Shown here: positions 18,948-28,130 of the stretch, piece by piece | Position numbering within the stretch: the first letter of the stretch is position 1 | Layout: each line of letters opens with the position of its first letter | Assembly (NCBI GenBank): GCA_934378195.1 | Contig: CAKRPO010000004.1 | Span: 1 to 64,000, forward strand | Source of the DNA: an uncultured Blautia sp. | Lineage (GTDB): Bacteria > Bacillota > Clostridia > Lachnospirales > Lachnospiraceae | Direction of reading: 5' to 3' | Length of the DNA: 64,000 nucleotides | The notes under the pieces: model-generated | What the model was told of the DNA's origin: nothing | Seen by the model: the letters and a program-made list of their open reading frames with translations, nothing else | Databases searched by the model: none | Program-made: the position numbers and the translations under genes

Positions 18948-20048
18948 TTACTGTACAAGAAGTGGTGTGATCTCTTCCTGCCATCTTTCTACAACAGTCT
19001 CGCAGGCTTTTGTATAAGCGTCTGTATCTTCCATTGGAATAGCGTTTGCGTAATCTTCAGATTTGAATGTAGCATTCTGGATATCTTCCGGAATTTCAAC
19101 ATCGGTTCTGGTCGGGATTGCACCGGCAGCTGCCAGGTTTGCCTGTCCTTCATCGCTGAAGATATATTCTCTTGCAAGTGCTGCTGCACATGGATGTGGT
19201 GCATATTTGTTGATCACAGATGCATAACCACTCATGATGGAACCATCTGTCGGAATGTTTGCCTGAAGTTTGTATTTTGTAATCTGATCTTTGTAAGGGA
19301 TTGCTGTGAAACTCCAGATAACGCCTACCGGAATCTCTCCTGTTTCAAAGTTCTGCTGCAGAATATCCAGTGTATTAATTCGTCCGTCTTCTGCCATCTG
19401 TGTCCAGAAATCAAATGCCGGATCGAGATTATCAAGGCTTCCGCCAAATGCATATGCAGATGCGATGACTGCTGCCTGTGCGTTTCCGCCATTGATATCA
19501 CCAAGGGCTACTGTATAATCGCCGTCTTTGATATCTGCCCAGGATGTCGGTGCGTTTTCGACTTCATCAGTATTCGTAAGGAAGGTGGTTGTTCCGGTAT
19601 ATGCGATCATCCATTTTCCATCCTCACCTTTGGCCCAGTCCGGAACGCTGTCCCAGTAAGATGTTTTATATCCCTGTACGAGGTCTTCATCTACTGCCTG
19701 TGCACCAAATGCCTGTCCGACATCACCGATATCTTTGGTTCCTTTTTCGCCTTCTGTCTGGAACATCTGAAGTTCTTCAGCGGAAGACATATCGGAGTCG
19801 GCATGTGTGATTCCGTATTTGTCATTGATATCCTGCCATGTCTGTCCCCAGTTTGCCCAGGAATCCGGCATGCCTACGGATTCTACGTCACCTTCTTCTT
19901 TGGCTTTTGCGGTAATATCATCAAGAGTCATGGAATTGAGATCTACGCTGTCTGCCGCAAATGTTACCATCGGACATGCCGCTGTTCCTGCTAAGATCGC
20001 ACCTGTCATGACTGCTGCTACAGCTGGTTTAAATTTTTTATTTATCAT
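18948..20048 (-). CDS. extracellular solute-binding protein (AfuA/PotD-like)
   Basis: Substrate-binding component, 366 residues, first gene of the importer operon (GGAGGAG before the ATG). An N-terminal signal sequence ends near TFAAD. A Cys at about 25 follows TAA rather than a canonical lipobox, so lipid anchoring is doubtful. The body shows the two-lobe pattern of type 2 binding proteins (MIAYTGTTTFLTNTDEV, ANWGQTWQDI, YIFSDEGQANLAAAGAIPTR). The family includes iron, polyamine, 2-aminoethylphosphonate and sugar-phosphate binders. The phosphodiesterase in the same operon favours a glycerophospho compound (inference). Confidence 0.82.
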   Translation of the reverse strand: MINKKFKPAVAAVMTGAILAGTAACPMVTFAADSVDLNSMTLDDITAKAKEEGDVESVGMPDSWANWGQTWQDINDKYGITHADSDMSSAEELQMFQTEGEKGTKDIGDVGQAFGAQAVDEDLVQGYKTSYWDSVPDWAKGEDGKWMIAYTGTTTFLTNTDEVENAPTSWADIKDGDYTVALGDINGGNAQAAVIASAYAFGGSLDNLDPAFDFWTQMAEDGRINTLDILQQNFETGEIPVGVIWSFTAIPYKDQITKYKLQANIPTDGSIMSGYASVINKYAPHPCAAALAREYIFSDEGQANLAAAGAIPTRTDVEIPEDIQNATFKSEDYANAIPMEDTDAYTKACETVVERWQEEITPLLVQ

Positions 20049-20242
20049 TCTTTTTTCTCCTCCGTGAGTAGTTTGTTTTTGCTTAACTCTGAGGATTATT
20101 TTAATGGGGTTGTGAGGATAGAACTATCCCGGATGTGTGAAATAAATGTTAAATGTAGGAAAAGTGGGGTGGATCAAACTTCTGTTTACGGCAGATAAAT
20201 CTGAGGCATAAGTATACAAAACAGTATGTGCCGCATCTGGTC

Positions 20243-20271
20243 GCATCCTCGCGGAGCGTTTTTATGTAATA
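20243..20271. repeat. short dispersed repeat, copy 2
   Basis: Near-copy of 12789-12817, starting GCATCCTCGCGGAGCGTTT. It is followed immediately by the hairpin at 20264-20301. Confidence 0.5.
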
Positions 20272-20301
20272 GGAACATTACGGAGTAATTTCCTATTACA
20301 T
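20264..20301. other. 17-bp hairpin without a U-tract
   Basis: ATGTAATAGGAA (20264-20275) pairs exactly with TTCCTATTACAT (20290-20301). Inside, ATTAC pairs with GTAAT around a GGA loop, with one bulged C. No T-run follows on either strand, so a terminator role is unlikely. Confidence 0.6.
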
Positions 20302-20377
20302 GAGGAAGCTGACTTGTGCCCGCCTGTAGACAACTGTAGTTCGAATGCCAAAACAGACAAGAATTGACTTAAATAAA

Positions 20378-20696
20378 AATAAGTATAGTACAGACCAACA
20401 ATTTTTTTGTCTTCAAATGACCACCAGAAAGGAAAGTATCTGGCAAGTCAACTTATTTTCTGACTTTGAATGGTCTACAAATGAGTAAGTTCTCAACAGG
20501 TCCACAAAACTCTCCAATTTCGGATGACTATAGAACAAGTAAGTTCCTGGCTGGTCCATTATAGCATCAAATTTAGTTGGTTTAAAATTCAGTAAGTACT
20601 GGCAGAGTCAAATATAACATTGAAATCAGTTGGTCCTAATACCAGTAAGTCCCAATAAGAGCAATAAAGCAGACAAATTCGTCAACGTACAGACTG
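20378..20696. repeat. degenerate 53-bp tandem array, six units
   Basis: Units begin at 20378, 20431, 20484, 20538, 20591 and 20644 (periods 53, 53, 54, 53, 53). Four start with exactly AGTAAGT; the first two have AATAAGT and GGAAAGT. Further conserved blocks are GTC(C/A)A at unit positions 17-21 and GTTGGTC at about 40-46. Units 4 and 5 agree at about 33 of 53 positions. The two GGTC-like blocks are about 26-27 bases apart, half a unit. No long frame crosses the array and 53 is not a multiple of three, so it is not coding. Confidence 0.7.
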
Positions 20697-20700
20697 AGAA

Positions 20701-20969
20701 AATCCCATGTTGAAGTTGAAAATGCTCGCAGGAACGATATACAGCAGGATGCTATAAGCATATAAGCGCAGCAGCCACTTACAGAGCGGTTTTAGGTACT
20801 GATGAAATCCATTGTTTACGAAGTCTTATTCTCGAAGCCATTGCTGAGAGAATGTGCAGACGTAGTTAACAGTTAGTTCAGCAGACCGTTGCTCCGAGCT
20901 GCGAGATATATGTTTAGCAGCATCTTGCGTAATATCACGAAGCGGTATTTTACAACCCAACATGGGATT
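20701..20969 (+). ncRNA. predicted structured RNA element closed by a 21-bp helix
   Basis: The ends pair: AATCCCATGTTG (20701-20712) with CAACATGGGATT (20958-20969). After a small internal loop, GTTG (20715-20718) pairs with CAAC (20953-20956), then AAAAT (20719-20723) with ATTTT (20947-20951). Inner helices: GCTCG/CGAAGC (20724-20728 / 20938-20943), GATAT/ATATC, ATGCT/AGCAT (20749-20761), ATTCTC/GAGAAT (20828-20853), and GCGAGAT/ATCTTGC (20901-20928). The last contains a G-U pair on the plus strand that would be C-A on the minus, favouring plus-strand RNA. Promoter and function are not evident. No known RNA family was recognised. Confidence 0.6.
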
Positions 20970-21013
20970 AAGAATACAGAGGCATTCTTGAACGTATATT
21001 CGTATATTTCGAT

Positions 21014-22798
21014 TTAGAACTTACGGAAACGTGCATATCTTGCTTCGAGGAGTTCTTCCTCGGAAAGAGCGGTATACTTCTGCAGGAAATCGTAGATTTT
21101 GTCATTCAGCCTCTCGGTCACCTGCCACAGACTTTCTGGCGTCAGATTCTCTGGTTCAGATATAATCTGCTCGATAATACCTTTCTCATATAGATCAGAA
21201 GCTGTCATTTTCATGACGGCGGCAGCTTCTTTTGCCTTACTACTGTCTTTCCAGAGGATACTTGCAAATCCTTCCGGTGAAAGTATCGAATACACGGAAT
21301 TCTCCAGCATCCATACCTGGTCTCCGGCAGCGAGTGCAAGCGCGCCGCCACTGCCGCCTTCTCCTGTTACTATAGAAAGAACCGGCGTTTTCAGTCCGGC
21401 AAGTTCCCAGAGATTGCGTGCGATCGCCTCACCCTGTCCTCGTTCTTCTGCTTCAATACCGCAGAAAGCCCCCGGGGTATCCACAAAACAGATGACCGGT
21501 CGATGGAATTTCTCAGCCTGCTTCATCAGACGAAGGGCTTTGCGATATCCTTCCGGCATCGGCATACCGAAGTTGTGTGCGATATTTTCCTTTGTGTTGG
21601 TTCCTTTTTCCTGTGCGATAACCGTTACCGGTCTTCCGTGAAATCTTGCGATTCCACCGATGACTGCCCTGTCATCTCCATAGTTTCGGTCTCCATGGAA
21701 TTCCATGAAATCCGTAAAAAGTGCTTCTATATAATCACTGCCAGACGGACGGTCGATTTTACGGGAAATCTGCACACGATCCCATGCTGTGAGATATGGA
21801 TTGATGTCAGGATGAACAACATCAGACTTAGATAAAAATTCATCTGATCTCATTTCATACTCTGCAGCACCCATGGAATCTTTCACTATATCTTCTCTGA
21901 TATTTTTAACTGTTCTTGTACATTTACCTGAAAATGGCTCGCCTTCATGTATCTCCAGAATCTTCGCAAGCGTCTCCTTCAGATTCTCACGTCTTATAAT
22001 GTCATCCACAAAGCCATGTTCCACAAGAAATTCTGCCTTCTGAAATCCCTTCGGCAGTTTCTGGCGAATTGTCTGCTCAATAACACGCGGACCTGCAAAA
22101 CCAATCAGTGCTCCCGGCTCTGCCAGAATGATATCACCCAACATTGCAAAGCTGGCTGTCACACCACCGGTCGTCGGTTCCGTCAGAACACTTACATAAA
22201 GCAGACCTGCTTTGCTGTGGCGTTCCAGTGCTGCGGAAGTTTTGGCCATCTGCATCAGGGATGTGATTCCCTCCTGCATTCTGGCTCCACCGGAACAGGC
22301 AAAAATGATAACGGGAAGTTTCTCCTCTGTTGCACGTTCTACCGCTCTGGTGATTTTTTCACCGACTGCCCAGCCCATGCTCGCCATAAGAAATCTCCCG
22401 TCACAGACTGCGATCACAGTGTCTCTCCCATTTATTTTACCTTTTCCTGTAACAACAGCTTCTTTGAGTCCTGTCTTTTCCTGAAGTGCCTGCACTTTTT
22501 CCAGATAGCCTTTATAATTTACAGGATTTCCACCGATCAGATCCTGATCCCACTCCTCAAAAGTTCCCTCATCGATCACCATCTGAATTCTGCGGTATGC
22601 ATGTACACGGAAATATCCTCCACATTTCGGACAAATATAATATCCCTGTTTTACATCCTCTGCGATGATGGCAGCCCCGCACTTGTTACATTTGCGAAGA
22701 AGTCCTTCCGGCACCTCCGGTCTGGAAGCACGGGCTGCATTATGGCTCTGTATTCTGGAAACAATTCTTGTCTTTTTGAACATATTGTCTAACTTCAT
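21014..22798 (-). CDS. accDA: acetyl-CoA carboxylase carboxyltransferase, fused beta and alpha subunits
   Basis: Transfers the carboxyl group from carboxybiotin to acetyl-CoA, giving malonyl-CoA. AccD-like sequence comes first: a zinc ribbon with C37, C40, C56 and C59, then the crotonase-like core with SGGARMQEG. An AccA-like half starts near residue 330, with FMEFHGDRNYGDD and GEGGSGGALA. Usually these are separate genes of about 290 and 320 residues; here they form one 594-residue frame. The start overlaps accC by four bases. It is the last gene of the fatty-acid operon, and no clear terminator follows. Confidence 0.95.
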   Translation of the reverse strand: MKLDNMFKKTRIVSRIQSHNAARASRPEVPEGLLRKCNKCGAAIIAEDVKQGYYICPKCGGYFRVHAYRRIQMVIDEGTFEEWDQDLIGGNPVNYKGYLEKVQALQEKTGLKEAVVTGKGKINGRDTVIAVCDGRFLMASMGWAVGEKITRAVERATEEKLPVIIFACSGGARMQEGITSLMQMAKTSAALERHSKAGLLYVSVLTEPTTGGVTASFAMLGDIILAEPGALIGFAGPRVIEQTIRQKLPKGFQKAEFLVEHGFVDDIIRRENLKETLAKILEIHEGEPFSGKCTRTVKNIREDIVKDSMGAAEYEMRSDEFLSKSDVVHPDINPYLTAWDRVQISRKIDRPSGSDYIEALFTDFMEFHGDRNYGDDRAVIGGIARFHGRPVTVIAQEKGTNTKENIAHNFGMPMPEGYRKALRLMKQAEKFHRPVICFVDTPGAFCGIEAEERGQGEAIARNLWELAGLKTPVLSIVTGEGGSGGALALAAGDQVWMLENSVYSILSPEGFASILWKDSSKAKEAAAVMKMTASDLYEKGIIEQIISEPENLTPESLWQVTERLNDKIYDFLQKYTALSEEELLEARYARFRKF

Positions 22799-24147
22799 GA
22801 TCGTTCACTCGCCTCCATACGTTCAATAAACTCCACATCTGTATTTCCTGACTGAAAATCCGGATGATCCAGAATCTCATACTGATAATCTACGTTGGTA
22901 TCAATCCCCTCAATGATCACTTCACCAAGTGCACTCTGCATCTTACGGATCGCTTCCGCACGGTTCTTTGCCCACACGATCACTTTTGCGATCATGGAAT
23001 CATAATACGGCGGGATCGTATATCCACTGTACACAGCAGAATCGATACGAATTCCTTTTCCTCCTGGAAAATACATATCTGTGATTGTTCCCGGTGACGG
23101 ACGAAAACCTTTGGATGGATTCTCTGCATTGATTCTGCATTCAATCGCATGACCTGTCAGATGAATATCTTCCTGTTTACAGGAAAGTGGAAGTCCGGCA
23201 GCAATACGAATCTGCTCTTTGACAAGATCCACACCCGTCACCCATTCTGTGACCGGATGTTCCACCTGAATTCGGGTATTCATTTCCATGAAATAAAATC
23301 TGCCCTCTTTATCAAGAAGGAATTCAATCGTTCCGGCATTCTCATATCCGGCTGCTTTTGCCGCTTTTACTGCAGCCTCTCCCATTCTGGCACGAAGTTC
23401 ATCAGAAATCACCTCACATGGAGATTCCTCAATCATCTTCTGATGGTTTCTCTGGATAGAGCAATCACGCTCGCCCAGATGGATCACGTTACCAAATTTA
23501 TCCGCCATGATCTGAAACTCAATATGTCTCGGATGACGCACAAAATGCTCCACGTACATTGTAGAATCACCAAAAGCCATCTGAGTCTCTTTCTGTGCAG
23601 TGTGGAAACTCTCTTCAAAATCTGCCGGTGTATCGGCAACTCGCATTCCTTTGCCGCCGCCTCCGAGCGCAGCCTTGATGATAACCGGATACCCGATCAC
23701 TTCTGCTTCTTTCATTCCCTCTTCTACTGTGTAGATTGGATTTTTGCCGCCGGGAATAATCGGAACACCGGCATTTGCCATCGTGTTCTTTGCCGCCTGC
23801 TTGTTTCCAAGACTCGCAATCACTGTTGACGGAGGTCCGATAAATGTAATGTTACACTGCTCACAAAGCTCCGCAAAGCGACTGTTTTCGGAAAGAAAGC
23901 CAAATCCCGGATGGATGGCATCGGCTCCTGTAACGATCGTAGCACTGATGATATTTTCCATGCTGAGATAGCTCTGAGATGACGGTGCCGGTCCGATACA
24001 GACTGCTTCGTCCGCAAGCTGTGTATGAAGTGCATCTCTGTCTGCTTCTGAATAAACAGCCACTGTCTCTATTCCCATTTCTCTACATGCGCGGATGATC
24101 CGCACCGCGATCTCCCCTCGATTCGCGATCAGCACTTTTTTAATCAT
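22795..24147 (-). CDS. accC: acetyl-CoA carboxylase, biotin carboxylase subunit
   Basis: ATP-grasp enzyme that carboxylates biotin on AccB. It shows the biotin carboxylase N-domain (IANRGEIAVRIIRA), the glycine-rich ATP loop KAALGGGGKGMR near 160, HPRHIEFQ, and the catalytic EMNTRIQVEHPVTE segment near 285. Length 450 is standard. Four-base overlap with accDA; eleven bases after fabZ. Confidence 0.97.
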   Translation of the reverse strand: MIKKVLIANRGEIAVRIIRACREMGIETVAVYSEADRDALHTQLADEAVCIGPAPSSQSYLSMENIISATIVTGADAIHPGFGFLSENSRFAELCEQCNITFIGPPSTVIASLGNKQAAKNTMANAGVPIIPGGKNPIYTVEEGMKEAEVIGYPVIIKAALGGGGKGMRVADTPADFEESFHTAQKETQMAFGDSTMYVEHFVRHPRHIEFQIMADKFGNVIHLGERDCSIQRNHQKMIEESPCEVISDELRARMGEAAVKAAKAAGYENAGTIEFLLDKEGRFYFMEMNTRIQVEHPVTEWVTGVDLVKEQIRIAAGLPLSCKQEDIHLTGHAIECRINAENPSKGFRPSPGTITDMYFPGGKGIRIDSAVYSGYTIPPYYDSMIAKVIVWAKNRAEAIRKMQSALGEVIIEGIDTNVDYQYEILDHPDFQSGNTDVEFIERMEASERS

Positions 24148-24157
24148 AGTGTGTCAC

Positions 24158-24586
24158 CTATCCAATCATAAAAGTCAGTTCTGCATCAACTACCACTTTA
24201 CCATCAACACTTGCAACTGCATGACCGACACCTACCGGTCCTTTGCATTTGATAATTGTTGTTTCCAGTCGAAGCTTGTCTCCCGGGACAACTTTTCCAC
24301 GGAATCTACAGTTTTTGATTCCGCCAAAATATGCAATCTTGCCTTTGTTTTCTTCAAGGCTCAGAATCGCTACTGCTCCTGTCTGCGCAAGAGCCTCTAC
24401 CATCAAAACACCTGGCATGACTGGTTCCTGCGGGAAATGTCCCTTAAAAAAGTCCTCTCGGAATGTCACACATTTATAACCAACGGCAAACTTGCCCGGT
24501 TCATAATCTTCAATATAATCCACCAGAAGAAATGGATGTCTGTGAGGAAGAATCTGTTCAATTTCTTTTACACCTAATTTTTTCAT
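24158..24586 (-). CDS. fabZ: 3-hydroxyacyl-ACP dehydratase
   Basis: Hot-dog fold dehydratase of the elongation cycle. The active-site His lies in LPHRHPFLLVD near residue 16 and the catalytic Glu in PGVLMVEALAQ near 64. Length 142 is typical. GGGAG lies eight bases before the ATG. Confidence 0.96.
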   Translation of the reverse strand: MKKLGVKEIEQILPHRHPFLLVDYIEDYEPGKFAVGYKCVTFREDFFKGHFPQEPVMPGVLMVEALAQTGAVAILSLEENKGKIAYFGGIKNCRFRGKVVPGDKLRLETTIIKCKGPVGVGHAVASVDGKVVVDAELTFMIG

Positions 24587-24675
24587 GCTCTATACTCCCG
24601 TTTTCACTGAACAATCTCATTTATCCACATTGAATTCTTTGTGGTGCGAAATTGTCCACCTGTTTCCATCAATCT

Positions 24676-25143
24676 TTACACAATCCGGAACAGTGGCTGT
24701 CCATACTCCACTGCCTGTCCGTTTTGCACATAAATCTCTGCAACTTTTCCGTCAAAATCGCTTTCAATCTCATTCATCAGCTTCATCGCTTCCACGATGG
24801 CAAGTGTCTGACCTTTTTTTATCTGATCATCAACCGAAACAAATGGATCTGCATCCTCAGATGGTGCTGCATAAAATGTTCCCACCAGAGGAGATTTCAC
24901 GATCATGCCTTCCGGCTCACCGTCCACACTCTTCTCTGACTCTGAATTTGCATGAGTATTCTGTCCCGTTATTGGTGCAGTATTCAGTCCCATAACAGGT
25001 ACATCTGTCTGATTTCCTGCAACTACTATGGTTTCTTTTTTCTTCTTCAGATGAATACTTGTTCCATTTTCTTCATAAGCAAAATCTGTCAGTTCTGAAT
25101 CTGATACTGTCTTTATTAATGTAAGAAGATTTTCAAACTCCAT
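24676..25143 (-). CDS. accB: biotin carboxyl carrier protein of acetyl-CoA carboxylase
   Basis: Carries the biotin that shuttles CO2 between AccC and the carboxyltransferase. The C-terminal biotinyl domain has the modification motif EAMKLMNEI, with the target Lys near residue 120, preceded by the [17 protein letters not shown] thumb region. A flexible linker rich in Asn, Thr and Pro joins it to the N-terminal segment. Length 155. Confidence 0.96.
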   Translation of the reverse strand: MEFENLLTLIKTVSDSELTDFAYEENGTSIHLKKKKETIVVAGNQTDVPVMGLNTAPITGQNTHANSESEKSVDGEPEGMIVKSPLVGTFYAAPSEDADPFVSVDDQIKKGQTLAIVEAMKLMNEIESDFDGKVAEIYVQNGQAVEYGQPLFRIV

Positions 25144-25149
25144 AATCTA

Positions 25150-26391
25150 TCAACCCTCATATTTCTTCACAAGAAGTGTTGCGTTGTGTCCTCCGAAGCC
25201 AAGAGAATTGCTCATTGCATAGCGAATCTCTTTTTCTACAGGAGCACCAATCGCATAATTCAGATCACATTCTTCATCCGGCTCTGTAGTTCCGACTGTC
25301 TGATGAATAAATCCCTCTTCCAGAGATTTCACACAGGTTACAAATTCCACACCGCCTGCTGCACCGAGAAGATGTCCGATCATGGATTTTGTAGAGTTTA
25401 CAACCAGATTTTTTGCAGCATCTCCAAATGCTTTGTGGATTGCTCTTGTCTCAAACAGGTCATTGTGATGAGTACTTGTTCCATGCGCATTGATATATTC
25501 CACCTCAGACGGCTGAACACCGGCTTCTTCCATTGCCAGTTCCATTGCTCTTGCCGCACCTGCTCCGTCCTCAGCCGGAGAAGTAATATGGAAAGCATCA
25601 GCTGTTGCACCGTAGCCAACCAGTTCCGCGTAGATTTTTGCACCTCTTGCCTTCGCATGCTCCAGTTCCTCAAGAACTACAATGCCGGCACCTTCACCAA
25701 GTACAAAACCACTTCTTTCTTTGTCAAACGGGATAGATGCTCTTGCGGCATCTTCTGTTTTTGTCAGTGCTGTCAGAGCGGTAAAACCAGCCACACCTGT
25801 CGGACAGATACAGCTCTCTGTTCCCCCTGCAAACATAACCTCAGCGTCACCATACTGGATCGCACGGAATGCATCACCGATGCTGTGTGTTCCGGATGCA
25901 CAGGCTGTCACAACGTCTGTACATTTGCCGCGAAGTCCAAGCTGAATGGAAATATTTCCTGCTGCCATATTGGAGATCATCAATGGCACCATCAGCGGAT
26001 TTACTTTTCCAGGTCCTTTGGTAAGGATCTTTTCATAATTGTTTTCTACCTGAGGGAGACTTCCGATACCGGAACCTACGATCACACCTACACGAAAAGA
26101 ATCTTCTTTTTCCATATCGATTCCAGAATCTTCAAGTGCTTCTTTCGCCGCTGTCACTGCATACTGACAGAACGGATCCATACGTCTTGCAGCTCTCGGG
26201 TCCATATGATCTTTTGCATTAAAATCCTTTACCTCTGCAGCAATCTTCACTTTGTAGTCTGTTGTATCAAACTTTGTGATCGGGCCGATGCCAACTTTTC
26301 CCTCGCGGATCCCTGCCCAGAAATCCTCTACATTATTTCCAATAGGGGTAACTGCACCAAGTCCGGTGACAACTACTCTTCTCTTACTCAT
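25150..26391 (-). CDS. fabF: beta-ketoacyl-ACP synthase II
   Basis: Condenses malonyl-ACP with growing acyl-ACP. The Cys-His-His triad is visible: Cys in [10 protein letters not shown] near 164, His in [11 protein letters not shown] near 304, and His in [14 protein letters not shown] near 340. Length 413 is typical. Its ATG overlaps the fabG stop by four bases, with GGAGG upstream. Confidence 0.97.
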   Translation of the reverse strand: MSKRRVVVTGLGAVTPIGNNVEDFWAGIREGKVGIGPITKFDTTDYKVKIAAEVKDFNAKDHMDPRAARRMDPFCQYAVTAAKEALEDSGIDMEKEDSFRVGVIVGSGIGSLPQVENNYEKILTKGPGKVNPLMVPLMISNMAAGNISIQLGLRGKCTDVVTACASGTHSIGDAFRAIQYGDAEVMFAGGTESCICPTGVAGFTALTALTKTEDAARASIPFDKERSGFVLGEGAGIVVLEELEHAKARGAKIYAELVGYGATADAFHITSPAEDGAGAARAMELAMEEAGVQPSEVEYINAHGTSTHHNDLFETRAIHKAFGDAAKNLVVNSTKSMIGHLLGAAGGVEFVTCVKSLEEGFIHQTVGTTEPDEECDLNYAIGAPVEKEIRYAMSNSLGFGGHNATLLVKKYEG

Positions 26392-27137
26392 ATGACCATT
26401 CCTCCGTCAACCTGAATTACCTGTCCTGTGATGTATGCAGCATCATCAGATGCCAGAAAAGCTACTGCCTTAGCCACATCTTCCGGTTTGCCAAAATGTC
26501 CGAGTGGAATCTGTGCGGCAGACGCATTTTTTACTTCTTCGGATAATACTGCTGTCATCTCTGTCTCAATAAATCCCGGTGCCACCGCATTTACAGTAAC
26601 TCCGCGGGATGCGAGTTCTCTCGCCGCGCTCTTTGTCATACCAATGATTCCTGCTTTGGACGCCGCATAGTTTACCTGTCCTGCATTTCCGGCAATTCCT
26701 ACTACAGATGCCATGCTGATGATACGTCCACTGCGCTGACGGAGCATCTGTCTGGAAACAAAACGCATCATATTGAAAGTTCCTTTGAGGTTGACATCGA
26801 TCACCTGATCGAAATCTTCTTCGGACATTCCCATCAGAAGTCCATCTTTTGTGATTCCGGCATTGTTTACCAGAATATCAATACTTCCATGTGCCTTTAC
26901 GATATCTTTTACAGCACTTTCGCAGGCTTTATAATCAGCGACATTCCACTGTCTGATCTCTGCTTCGCCGCCTTTTTCCTCGATTTCTTTCCGCACTTCT
27001 TCTGCACGTTCCAGAGAACCGTTATAATTGATCACAACTGTTGCACCTCCTGACGCAAGTTCCAGGGCAATAGCTCTTCCGATTCCTCTGGAAGCACCTG
27101 TTACAACAGCAACTTTCTTTTTATTCTGCTCTGCCAC
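26388..27137 (-). CDS. fabG: 3-oxoacyl-ACP reductase
   Basis: NADPH-dependent short-chain dehydrogenase of the elongation cycle. The cofactor motif TGASRGIG is near residue 14, NNAG near 91, and the catalytic Ser with YAASK (Tyr/Lys) near 157. Length 249. The start codon is GTG, with GGAG eight bases upstream. Confidence 0.96.
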   Translation of the reverse strand: MAEQNKKKVAVVTGASRGIGRAIALELASGGATVVINYNGSLERAEEVRKEIEEKGGEAEIRQWNVADYKACESAVKDIVKAHGSIDILVNNAGITKDGLLMGMSEEDFDQVIDVNLKGTFNMMRFVSRQMLRQRSGRIISMASVVGIAGNAGQVNYAASKAGIIGMTKSAARELASRGVTVNAVAPGFIETEMTAVLSEEVKNASAAQIPLGHFGKPEDVAKAVAFLASDDAAYITGQVIQVDGGMVI

Positions 27138-27209
27138 TTATTTCTCTCCTCTCGGCATCTGCCTGGCGCAACTGTTCGATATTCTTCCAGTCACTCCATT
27201 ATCTTGTTT

Positions 27210-28130
27210 CTATTTCAGCTCTTCACACACTGAAACGGCTTCTTCCCAGCTTCCAATGTGATAGAATTTTACATTTTTGTCGATTTTTCGAAGAAATCCC
27301 GTCAGTGTTTTGCCTGGTCCGATCTCTACAAAAGTATCCACGCCTTCGCAGATCATGGTTTCCACACTCTGCTGCCAGCGGACGGAACCACTGACCTGTG
27401 CTATAAGAAGTTCTTCAATCTGTCCACAGTCCGTAATCATTTCTGCATTGATGTTTGCCACATACGGAACTTTCAGCGGATTCATTCTCACTCCGGAAAA
27501 AACCTTTGCCAGCTCTTCTCCTGCCGGTTTCATCATCGGTGAATGGAACGGGCCGCTTACTTTAAGCGGAAGTACTCTTCTCGCCCCTGCTTCTTTGAGA
27601 GCTGTTCCTGCCTCAGCAACTGCTTTCGCTTCACCAGTAATGACAATCTGTCCCGGGCAGTTATAGTTTGCAATGGAGACGCCCTCTCTGCCGTTTAAAA
27701 CATCCTCAATGACTTCTGTATCAAGTCCGAGAACCGCAGACATTGCTCCGGTTCCTTCCGGTGCTGCATGTTCCATAAAAATCCCTCTGGAACGAACAGT
27801 GCGTACTGCATCCAGGTCACACATGCCGCCTGCCACAGCTATCGCACAGTATTCTCCAAGGCTCAGTCCGGCTGTCATATCCGCATGAAGTCCCATTGCT
27901 TCGACAGCTCTCGTCATTGCAAGACAGGCTGTTACCATTGCCACCTGCGTATATTCTGTTTTGTTCAGAAGATCATTTTCTTCGAAACAGAGTTTCTTAA
28001 GATCAAGATTCACTGCCTCAGATGCCTGATCAAAAACAGCTTTGGACAGAGGACTTTTTTCATAAAAATCCTTTCCCATACCAACTGCCTGTGCACCCTG
28101 TCCCGGATAAATAAAAGCAATCTTACTCAT
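27210..28130 (-). CDS. fabD: malonyl-CoA:ACP transacylase
   Basis: Loads malonyl groups onto ACP. The active-site Ser is in AGLSLGEYCA near residue 88, with GQGAQ at the N-terminus and the catalytic His in SGPFHSPMM near 197. I took the ATG at 28130 (306 residues) because GGGAG lies nine bases upstream; a GTG two codons earlier is too close to it. It overlaps fabK by eight bases. Confidence 0.95.
   Translation of the reverse strand: MSKIAFIYPGQGAQAVGMGKDFYEKSPLSKAVFDQASEAVNLDLKKLCFEENDLLNKTEYTQVAMVTACLAMTRAVEAMGLHADMTAGLSLGEYCAIAVAGGMCDLDAVRTVRSRGIFMEHAAPEGTGAMSAVLGLDTEVIEDVLNGREGVSIANYNCPGQIVITGEAKAVAEAGTALKEAGARRVLPLKVSGPFHSPMMKPAGEELAKVFSGVRMNPLKVPYVANINAEMITDCGQIEELLIAQVSGSVRWQQSVETMICEGVDTFVEIGPGKTLTGFLRKIDKNVKFYHIGSWEEAVSVCEELK

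Noticed and set aside
20378..20696. CRISPR array
   Set aside because: Conserved parts are 5-7 bases, not 23-40, units drift throughout, and there are no cas genes in the window.
20701..20969. Retron msr-msd RNA, because of the 12-bp terminal inverted repeats
   Set aside because: No reverse transcriptase gene is nearby; flanking genes are accDA and an ABC importer.
25186..26415. Long open frame of 409 codons on the plus strand
   Set aside because: It mirrors fabF on the other strand. Its composition (many Cys, His, Ser and Phe residues) is typical of antisense frames and it has no binding site or domain.
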